A stretch of DNA of 6,336 nt from Oscillospiraceae bacterium (GTDB taxonomy: Bacteria; Bacillota; Clostridia; Oscillospirales; Ruminococcaceae). The stretch lies in NCBI GenBank assembly GCA_016297675.1, contig JAEDGE010000111.1, forward strand, positions 1 to 6,336, written 5' to 3'. This document shows, piece after piece, positions 1 to 5,088 of the stretch; the stretch's first letter is position 1; each line of letters opens with the position of its first letter. A model generated the notes under the pieces. That model made no database searches. It had not been told where the DNA came from and saw only the letters and a list, made by a program, of their open reading frames with translations. Made by a program: the position numbers and the translations under genes.

Positions 1-16
1 CCGCAGTCGCCTGCGG
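1..16. repeat. GC-rich hairpin at the window edge
   Basis: Six-base arms CCGCAG and CTGCGG pair perfectly around a TCGC loop. The next bases (CG, then TAAAATTG) could lengthen the stem if the unseen bases to the left are CG or ACG. No T-tract follows on the + strand, so it is not a normal rightward terminator as seen. It is far more GC-rich than the next 230 bases. It may be the end of a dispersed intergenic repeat, the rest of a hairpin cut by the window, or the last codons of an upstream gene (see rejected items). Confidence 0.45.
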
Positions 17-241
17 CGTAAAATTGATACCATCATTTAAAAATTGATTTGCGTGGAAAAGTCCATGAAAATCCATTTTCATCAAAGGAATCCAATTTTT
101 TAGCCAAACAACAACCGCATGCAAATTGCACTTCCTTGACAACTGTGTTTTCTTCTCCATGTGTATGACTTGTTATTTGTGAAATTCATACCAAAACAGA
201 TTGCATTGTTTGTAATTTTTTCTATAAAAATCAGACCATTT
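17..241. other. AT-rich intergenic stretch without a supported gene
   Basis: No reading frame on either strand has both a convincing ribosome binding site and protein-like composition. The only clear structure is the palindrome at 65-82. A TTGACA at 136-141 has no -10 box at usable spacing. A leftward open frame runs from 160 off the left edge, but it lacks a ribosome binding site, and I do not call it a gene. Confidence 0.5.
65..82. repeat. 18-bp inverted repeat
   Basis: ATGAAAAT and ATTTTCAT are perfect 8-base inverted arms separated by CC. The arms are AT-rich and the centre is tight, so a protein-binding palindrome is more likely than a stable RNA hairpin. It lies about 165 bp upstream of the marR promoter -35 box, too far for a simple repressor site there. 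It could serve a leftward gene outside the window, or be chance in AT-rich DNA. Confidence 0.4.
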
Positions 242-245
242 CTGC

Positions 246-274
246 TTGACAAAGCAGCTATACTATGTTATAAT
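246..274 (+). promoter_or_regulatory. Perfect-consensus SigA promoter of the MarR-ABC operon
   Basis: TTGACA (246-251) and TATAAT (269-274) are separated by exactly 17 bp, the ideal vegetative sigma-70/SigA arrangement. Transcription should start near 281-283, giving a leader of about 55 nt before the regulator's ATG at 338. So strong a core promoter next to a palindrome fits a gene set kept off by a repressor. A 6-bp inverted repeat, CTGCTT-GACA-AAGCAG (242-257), is centred on the -35 box. Confidence 0.9.
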
Positions 275-291
275 ATTGTTCCATCTCGAAC

Positions 292-307
292 TGTTCAACA
301 TTGAACA
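292..307. promoter_or_regulatory. Palindromic operator, probable MarR binding site
   Basis: TGTTCAA and TTGAACA are perfect 7-base inverted arms around CA, a 16-bp site lying about 10-26 bp past the predicted start of transcription. GAAC-T-GTTC (288-296) overlaps its left arm as a second small palindrome. MarR-family dimers usually bind such 16-20 bp palindromes in their own promoter region, and this one is well placed to block transcription. Assignment to the MarR encoded next door is inference. Confidence 0.7.
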
Positions 308-322
308 ATTTGAAATCAAAAC

Positions 323-331
323 GAAGGAGGT
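323..331 (+). promoter_or_regulatory. Strong ribosome binding site of the MarR gene
   Basis: GAAGGAGGT matches the anti-Shine-Dalgarno sequence almost completely and ends 6 nt before the ATG at 338. This fixes the start of the regulator. Confidence 0.85.
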
Positions 332-337
332 GTTTTT

Positions 338-796
338 ATGGAGCCGCTGTTTCCGTGGCTGCATCGTATTTGCATTCTGGCAGATCGCTATCTTTGCCGT
401 TCCCACAATATACAGACCGTTGAACAGCTTACCGCTATGCATGGCTGGCTGATTCGTTTTCTCTATCAACAACAGGATACGCCGGTCTATCAGCGAGATA
501 TCGAAAAAAATTTTTCGATTCCCCGTTCCACAGTGACAACCATACTGAATCGTATGGAGGGAAATGGAATGATTGTGCGGAAATCCGTACCGGAAGATGC
601 AAGACTGAAGCGAATTGTTCTGACAGAAAAGGCCATCTCCCTGCATCACAGTCTGGAACAAGAGCATAAACAGTTTGAACGGATTCTGACAGAGGGACTC
701 TCTCCGGACGAACAAACACAATTACGAGCAATGCTAAAGAGGATGTGCCAAAACCTTGAAAACTTTGAACATAAAGGAGGTCATTCGACATGTTAA
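338..796 (+). CDS. MarR-family winged-helix transcriptional regulator
   Basis: A 152-residue protein of typical MarR length, expected to act as a cytoplasmic DNA-binding dimer. The N-terminal helices (about 1-45) would form the dimer and ligand region. The winged helix spans about 48-98: helix VYQRDIEKNF (50-59), recognition helix from IPRSTVTTILNRMEG (61-75), and wing with the family's D-x-R-x-K pattern (D87, R89, K91) before IVLTEKA. The C-terminal helices (about 103-145) complete the dimer interface. The ATG at 338 has a near-perfect ribosome binding site. It is the first gene of an operon with two ABC exporter genes, and its last 7 nt overlap the next gene, whose ribosome binding site lies inside this reading frame. 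It is probably an autorepressor released by a transported compound, by analogy with other marR-ABC operons. The ligand cannot be read from the sequence. Confidence 0.93.
   Translation: MEPLFPWLHRICILADRYLCRSHNIQTVEQLTAMHGWLIRFLYQQQDTPVYQRDIEKNFSIPRSTVTTILNRMEGNGMIVRKSVPEDARLKRIVLTEKAISLHHSLEQEHKQFERILTEGLSPDEQTQLRAMLKRMCQNLENFEHKGGHSTC
773..781 (+). promoter_or_regulatory. Ribosome binding site of the first ABC gene, inside marR
   Basis: AAAGGAGGT lies 8 nt before the ATG at 790 and is read as Lys-Gly-Gly in the regulator. Because the next gene starts before the regulator stops (794-796), translation of the two is probably coupled. A TTGAACA half-site (765-771), like one arm of the 292-307 palindrome, lies directly upstream. 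Confidence 0.8.
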
Positions 797-2532
797 AACG
801 ACTTGCCGGCTGTATCCGGCAATACAAAGGCGTTTCTCTGCTGTCACCTTTATTTGTGACGCTGGAAGTCATTATGGAAGTCATCATACCATTGCTGATG
901 GCAAAGCTGATTGATGAGGGGATTGATGGGGCGAACCAGACTGCGATTTTGCAGACTGGTGGTATTTTAGCAGTCTGCTGTGTGCTTTCCCTGCTGTTTG
1001 GCGTACTGGCAGGACACTATGCAGCAAAGGCATCTGCCGGCTTTGCAAAAAATATCCGACATGACTTATTCCATACCGTACAAGGCTTTTCTTTCCACAA
1101 TATTGACCGTTTCTCTGCGTCCAGTATTGTGACCCGTCTGACAACCGACGTCACGAACCTGCAAAATGCCTATCAGATGTTGGTGCGGGTTGCCCTGCGT
1201 TCCCCGACGATGTTGATTTTCTCGTTGGCAATGGCAATTCGGATTAACTGGAAGTTGTCTTTGATTTTTATGGCAGCCATTCCGCTGCTGGGTCTGTTGG
1301 TTTTTATCCTCATGCGGAGCGTACACCCGATTTTTGAACGGGTCTTCCGTACTTACGATAAACTGAACAATGTTGTACAGGAAAATGTACATGGTGTGCG
1401 TGTGGTAAAGGCATTTGTCAGAGAAGACCACGAAATCAGCAAGTTCTCTCAAATTTCAAAGAAAATTTATGACGATTTCTGCAAGGCAGAGAGAAGAATG
1501 TCGTTTGCCATGCCGGGAATGCAGGTTGCAGTTTACAGCTGTATTTTACTGCTGTCCTGGTTCGGTGCAAGAATGATTGTCGGCACACACGGCGTGGAAC
1601 TGACAACCGGCGAACTGATGAGCCTGATGACCTATGCCCTGCAAATTCTGGGGGCATTGATGATGCTCTCTATGATTTTTGTAATGGTAATCATGTCCAG
1701 AGCCTCCGCAGAGAGAGTGGTCGAAGTCCTCGAAGAACAGAGCGACCTGACCAATCCGGAACAGCCTGTGACAGAAGTCCAAAACGGAAGCGTGGAATTC
1801 TCCCATGTCTTCTTCAGCTATTCCAAACGAATGGATAAATGTTGTCTGAAAGATATCAACCTACAGATTCCGTCCGGTATGACCGTCGGCATTCTGGGCG
1901 GTACGGGCAGTTCCAAAAGCTCTCTGGTACAGCTGATTCCAAGACTGTATGATGTCACAGACGGTTCTGTAAAAGTCGGCGGGGTTGATGTACGGGACTA
2001 TGATATGACAGCCCTGCGGAATCAGGTTGCAATGGTGCTGCAAAAAAATGTCCTCTTCTCTGGTACGATTCGCGAGAATTTGCTCTGGGGCAATGAAACT
2101 GCCACAGATGCGGAATTGCAGGAAGCCTGCCGGCTTGCCCATGCAGACGAGTTTATCAATACCTTCCCAGACGGCTACAACACCTATATTGAACAAGGTG
2201 GGGCGAATGTCTCTGGCGGACAGAAACAACGGCTTTGCATTGCAAGAGCCTTGCTGAAAAAACCGAAAATCTTAATTCTGGATGACTCTACCAGTGCCGT
2301 CGATACCAAAACAGATGCCTCCATTCGGCAGGCTCTGCGAACCTATCTGCCGGAAACGACCAAATTTATCATTGCCCAGCGGATTTCTTCCTTGCAGGAA
2401 GCAGATTTGATTCTGGTTCTGGACGGCGGTGTCATCAATGGAATCGGCACGCATGAAGAACTGCTGCAAAGCAATGCCATTTATCAGGAAATTTATGCAG
2501 AACAAAATAAGAAAGGCGGTGTGACAGCATGA
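790..2532 (+). CDS. ABC exporter half-transporter with degenerate ATP site
   Basis: A 580-residue inner-membrane protein: a six-helix type IV (ABC exporter) membrane domain (helices near 17-40, 56-78, 130-150, 156-175, 245-266, 277-302) followed by a nucleotide-binding domain. Motifs seen: A-loop Tyr344; Walker A GGTGSSKSS at 370-378, with Ser375 replacing the usual Gly before Lys376; Q-loop Gln418; intact signature VSGGQ at 474-478; Walker B ILILD ending at Asp498. Asp499 replaces the catalytic Glu, and Gln530 replaces the switch His (IAQRIS). These changes mark the degenerate-site subunit of a heterodimeric exporter (TM287, BmrC and LmrC class). Its intact signature would complete the working site on the partner encoded next. 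It begins 7 nt inside marR and its TGA overlaps the next ATG. It is likely a multidrug or small-amphiphile exporter, but the substrate is not evident. A peptide or antimicrobial exporter is also possible. Confidence 0.95.
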   Translation: MLKRLAGCIRQYKGVSLLSPLFVTLEVIMEVIIPLLMAKLIDEGIDGANQTAILQTGGILAVCCVLSLLFGVLAGHYAAKASAGFAKNIRHDLFHTVQGFSFHNIDRFSASSIVTRLTTDVTNLQNAYQMLVRVALRSPTMLIFSLAMAIRINWKLSLIFMAAIPLLGLLVFILMRSVHPIFERVFRTYDKLNNVVQENVHGVRVVKAFVREDHEISKFSQISKKIYDDFCKAERRMSFAMPGMQVAVYSCILLLSWFGARMIVGTHGVELTTGELMSLMTYALQILGALMMLSMIFVMVIMSRASAERVVEVLEEQSDLTNPEQPVTEVQNGSVEFSHVFFSYSKRMDKCCLKDINLQIPSGMTVGILGGTGSSKSSLVQLIPRLYDVTDGSVKVGGVDVRDYDMTALRNQVAMVLQKNVLFSGTIRENLLWGNETATDAELQEACRLAHADEFINTFPDGYNTYIEQGGANVSGGQKQRLCIARALLKKPKILILDDSTSAVDTKTDASIRQALRTYLPETTKFIIAQRISSLQEADLILVLDGGVINGIGTHEELLQSNAIYQEIYAEQNKKGGVTA

Positions 2533-4433
2533 GAGGAATGCATGGAAAAGTACCGGTCGGAGCCGGTCAAAAGCCGGAACATGCAGGAGAAGTCATGAAG
2601 CGGCTGCTTGGCTACTTAAAACCGTACTGGATTCATCTGATTCTGGTTTTTATCTTTATCGTTCTCAGTGCATTGGCAAGTGTTGTGAGTGCAACATTTC
2701 TGAAGTTGCTGATCAATGACTACATTGCACCGCTGCTGTTAGAAGCAGATGCAGATTATTCCGGTCTGCTGATGATGATTTTGAAGATGGCATGCATTTT
2801 TGCTGTTGGTGCATTGGCTTCGTTTCTATATATCAGACTGATGATTCCAGTTTCGCAAGGCATTCTGAAGAAGATTCGAGATGAGATGTTTGCTCATATG
2901 CAGACACTGCCCATCCGCTATTTTGACCAGAATGCAACCGGCGATGTCATGAGCTTGTATACCAACGATACCGATACGCTGCGACAGATGATGGCACAGA
3001 GCTTGCCACAGTTTGTCTCTTCTTTGATTACTGTCATTGCCGTTTTTATTGCCATGCTGACAACCAGCGTTTGGCTGACCCTGTTTGTCATTGTCTTTCT
3101 GATTTTCATGCTGCTGATTGTCAAGAATGTCGGCGGAAAGAGCGGCAAATACTTTATTGCACAGCAAAATTCTTTGGGCGATGTCAATGGCTACATTGAA
3201 GAGATGATTCATGGGCAGAAGGTGGTCAAGGTGTTCTGCCATGAACCGCAGACAGCGGAAACCTTTGACAAGAAAAATGAAATGCTGTTTGAAAATGCCA
3301 CCAAAGCAAACAGCTTTGCAAATATTCTGATGCCAATCACCAACAACCTCGGCAACCTGCAATATGTGTGCATTGCGATTCTGGGCGGCATACTGGCACT
3401 GCACGGCGTTGGCGGTCTGACACTGGGGGCAATCGCTGCATTCTTGCAGCTGAGCAAAAGTTTTACCCAGCCAATCGGACAGATTTCCCAACAGGCCAGT
3501 GCCATTGTCATGGCATTGGCAGGGGCTGGGCGTATTTTCCATATGTTAGATGAACAGCCAGAACAGGACGAAGGCTATGTCCATCTGGTCAATGCCGAAC
3601 GGGATAAGAACGGCAATCTCTGCAAGGCAGACCACCGCACACATCTGTGGGCGTGGGAGCATCCGCATCAGGACGGTACGGTCACTTATACAGAACTACA
3701 GGGCGATGTGCAGATGGAGCATGTGGACTTTGGCTATGTGCCGGAGAAAATCGTGCTACATGATGTGAGTGTGTATGCGAAACCGGGACAGAAAATTGCC
3801 CTTGTCGGAGCAACGGGTGCCGGAAAAACCACCATTACGAACCTCATCAACCGGTTTTATGATATTGCAGACGGCAAGGTGCGATATGACGGCATTAACA
3901 TCAATAAAATCTGCAAGCCAGATTTACGGCGTTCGATGGGCATGGTTTTGCAGGATGTCAACCTGTTCACCGGAACAATCATGGATAATATCCGATACGG
4001 CAGACTGGATGCCACGGATGAAGAATGTATTGCAGCGGCTAAGCGGGCAAATGCCCACGATTTTATTATGCTGCTGCCGGACGGCTATGAAACCATACTC
4101 GAAGGGGATGGTTCGGGCTTGTCACAGGGACAACGACAGCTGCTTTCCATTGCCAGAGCAGCAGTGGCTGACCCACCGGTTATGATTCTGGACGAGGCAA
4201 CGTCTTCGATTGACACCCGAACGGAGCGAATTGTACAGGCTGGTATGGATGCCCTGATGAAGGGCAGAACGGTCTTTGTCATTGCACACCGACTGTCTAC
4301 CATTCAGAATGCAGATGTGATTCTGGTACTGGATCAGGGACAGATCATTGAGCGTGGCAATCATGAGCAATTGATGGCACAGAAGGGGCGGTATTATCAA
4401 CTGCAAACCGGTACGCTGCCGCCGTTGGAGTAA
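2529..4433 (+). CDS. ABC exporter half-transporter, catalytic partner
   Basis: A 634-residue inner-membrane half-transporter with six predicted helices (first at about 33-58, second at 78-100, the pair 157-200, and the last two within about 267-330). Nucleotide-binding motifs: Tyr403 as A-loop, Walker A GATGAGKT (427-434), Q-loop Gln475, Walker B MILDE with Asp555 and catalytic Glu556, D-loop SSID, and switch His587 (IAHRLS). The signature is LSQGQ (531-535), with Gln for the first Gly, so this subunit hydrolyses ATP using its partner's intact signature. This is the TM288/BmrD/LmrD role. A linker of about 47 residues with WAWEHPH (374-380) joins the two domains. The start at 2529 (ATGA overlap, weak AAAGGCGGT site) is preferred because the Gly/Lys-rich N-terminal extension is usual in this family as I recall it. 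The in-frame ATG at 2595 has an AGGAG 5 nt upstream and is the alternative, giving 612 residues. Confidence 0.94.
   Translation: MRGMHGKVPVGAGQKPEHAGEVMKRLLGYLKPYWIHLILVFIFIVLSALASVVSATFLKLLINDYIAPLLLEADADYSGLLMMILKMACIFAVGALASFLYIRLMIPVSQGILKKIRDEMFAHMQTLPIRYFDQNATGDVMSLYTNDTDTLRQMMAQSLPQFVSSLITVIAVFIAMLTTSVWLTLFVIVFLIFMLLIVKNVGGKSGKYFIAQQNSLGDVNGYIEEMIHGQKVVKVFCHEPQTAETFDKKNEMLFENATKANSFANILMPITNNLGNLQYVCIAILGGILALHGVGGLTLGAIAAFLQLSKSFTQPIGQISQQASAIVMALAGAGRIFHMLDEQPEQDEGYVHLVNAERDKNGNLCKADHRTHLWAWEHPHQDGTVTYTELQGDVQMEHVDFGYVPEKIVLHDVSVYAKPGQKIALVGATGAGKTTITNLINRFYDIADGKVRYDGININKICKPDLRRSMGMVLQDVNLFTGTIMDNIRYGRLDATDEECIAAAKRANAHDFIMLLPDGYETILEGDGSGLSQGQRQLLSIARAAVADPPVMILDEATSSIDTRTERIVQAGMDALMKGRTVFVIAHRLSTIQNADVILVLDQGQIIERGNHEQLMAQKGRYYQLQTGTLPPLE
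2585..2589 (+). promoter_or_regulatory. Internal Shine-Dalgarno before an alternative start
   Basis: AGGAG sits 5 nt before the in-frame ATG at 2595 (Met23 of the second half-transporter). It is a better match than the site before 2529, though the spacing is short. A shorter form starting MKRLLGYLKPYW would still hold the complete transporter core, so both forms could be made. Confidence 0.35.
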
Positions 4434-4455
4434 GTAAAAATTAGATCATAAGGGA

Positions 4456-4495
4456 AAAAGCAGCTTCTCATTTTGGAGGGGCTGCTTTTCTCATT
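4456..4495 (+). terminator. Intrinsic terminator of the MarR-ABC operon
   Basis: AAAAGCAGC (4456-4464) pairs with GCTGCTTTT (4481-4489). The stem continues inward through TTCTC/GAGGG with two G-U pairs, giving about 14 pairs around an ATTTTG loop. The 3' side ends in TTTTCTCATT. It begins 22 nt after the stop of the second ABC gene and separates that operon from the next promoter. The A-run on the 5' side offers some terminator character on the - strand too. Confidence 0.85.
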
Positions 4496-4614
4496 GCAGG
4501 TATGTTTCCTGTTTACAAAAGCTTACAGATAGAGAGGAACGCCCTATGAAAACAACAAGGTGTTTTCCTATTCAGAATGTATTTTGTCAATCAGATAAAA
4601 ATGGTGGTTTTTTC

Positions 4615-4643
4615 TTGCATTTCTTAAAAAAGTATGATATACT
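4615..4643 (+). promoter_or_regulatory. Promoter of the two-gene membrane operon
   Basis: TTGCAT (4615-4620) and TATACT (4638-4643) are 17 bp apart, and TGA just before the -10 gives an extended -10 element (TGATATACT). Transcription would begin near 4650, leaving a leader of about 58 nt before the ATG at 4708. This promoter lies downstream of the upstream in-frame ATG at 4546, which argues against that start. Confidence 0.75.
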
Positions 4644-4690
4644 GATAAAAAGTGACAAACCATTCGATACCTGTATCCATTTGAACAGAC

Positions 4691-4698
4691 AAAAGGGG
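4691..4698 (+). promoter_or_regulatory. Ribosome binding site deciding the start at 4708
   Basis: AAAAGGGG ends 9 nt before ATG 4708. The ATG at 4699 directly abuts the G-run and cannot use it. Confidence 0.65.
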
Positions 4699-4707
4699 AT
4701 GATACAG

Positions 4708-5064
4708 ATGGACTTATTTGACAATGCACTCTTCCAATTCCTTGTGGTGCATACACTGATTCCCTGTTTTTGTACCACAGAACTCATTGAGTGTACGGCT
4801 GCTCTGCTCTATCCAAAGCGAAATCGCCATGATTTGGTTCTCGTGTTTCTGGTCAATCTGGCAACCAATCCAGCAGCAGTGTTTTTGAATTTTATCCTGC
4901 CTTTTCGGTTTCATCATCCTGTGCTTTGGGTTTTGTTTCTGGAAGGCGTGATTTGGCTGGTGGAGGCAGGTATCTACAAATGTTGTTTGTATCAAAAAAG
5001 AAATCCATTTCTGTTTTCGTTCGTGCTCAATGCAGCATCGTATGGAATTGGATTCCTGATTTAA
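4708..5064 (+). CDS. Small four-helix membrane protein, unknown function
   Basis: A 118-residue, very hydrophobic protein that I do not recognise as a named family. Four membrane segments are visible: about 7-33 (with Cys20, Cys22 and acidic Glu25, Glu28 near its end), 41-63, 69-92 and 99-118, with basic loops (PKRNRH at 36-41, YQKRN at 95-99). Polar landmarks inside or beside the helices are VNLATNP (49-55), Glu79, Glu86 and Asn108. A short VNLxTNP-type motif and a Ser/Tyr-Gly-Ile-Gly end recur, as I recall, in small uncharacterised clostridial membrane proteins. I chose ATG 4708 from its ribosome binding site and the promoter at 4615-4643. The same frame is open back to an ATG at 4546 (172 residues) with a GAGAGG upstream, but the extra residues look non-coding and would precede the promoter. 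The next gene begins 24 nt downstream, so the two are probably co-transcribed. Confidence 0.75.
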   Translation: MDLFDNALFQFLVVHTLIPCFCTTELIECTAALLYPKRNRHDLVLVFLVNLATNPAAVFLNFILPFRFHHPVLWVLFLEGVIWLVEAGIYKCCLYQKRNPFLFSFVLNAASYGIGFLI

Positions 5065-5071
5065 AATTTTT

Positions 5072-5077
5072 GAGGAG
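5072..5077 (+). promoter_or_regulatory. Ribosome binding site of the SH3/zinc-ribbon gene
   Basis: GAGGAG lies 11 nt before ATG 5089 and 5 nt before an in-frame TTG at 5083. Spacing to the ATG is a little long, so initiation at the TTG (two more residues) cannot be excluded. An ATG at 5079 is in another frame that soon loses protein character. Confidence 0.6.
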
Positions 5078-5088
5078 AATGATTGGGT

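Noticed and set aside
1..21. Possible C-terminus of an upstream rightward gene ending in a TAA at 19-21
   Set aside because: Only six codons are visible (Pro-Gln-Ser-Pro-Ala-Ala). The same bases are better described as a hairpin, and nothing independent supports coding.
2..160. Leftward open frame from ATG at 160 running off the left edge (about 53 codons)
   Set aside because: No ribosome binding site precedes the ATG, no good leftward promoter is visible, the frame includes the 65-82 palindrome and the edge hairpin, and the translation matches nothing I know. Open frames of this length are not rare by chance. Sequence to the left would decide.
136..169. TTGACA at 136-141 as a second promoter
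   Set aside because: No TATAAT-like box lies 16-18 bp downstream; the nearest candidate, TATGAC at 164-169, is 22 bp away.
281..337. Leader-peptide or attenuator control like bmrB ahead of bmrCD
   Set aside because: The leader of about 55 nt has no small reading frame with a ribosome binding site and no terminator hairpin. The regulator gene comes first instead, pointing to repressor control.
246..452. TTG-started 68-residue reading frame
   Set aside because: It begins inside the -35 box of the promoter and overlaps the MarR gene in another frame. It is a shadow frame.
2826..3542. Long minus-strand reading frame (238 codons) opposite the second ABC gene
   Set aside because: The opposite strand encodes a full ABC transporter with all motifs. 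The minus frame is Gln/His/Cys-rich nonsense typical of antisense shadows.
4546..4707. N-terminal extension of the four-helix membrane protein from ATG 4546
   Set aside because: An AGAGG lies upstream, but the promoter at 4615-4643 is downstream of this ATG, the extra 54 residues look like translated AT-rich spacer, and a better ribosome binding site serves ATG 4708.
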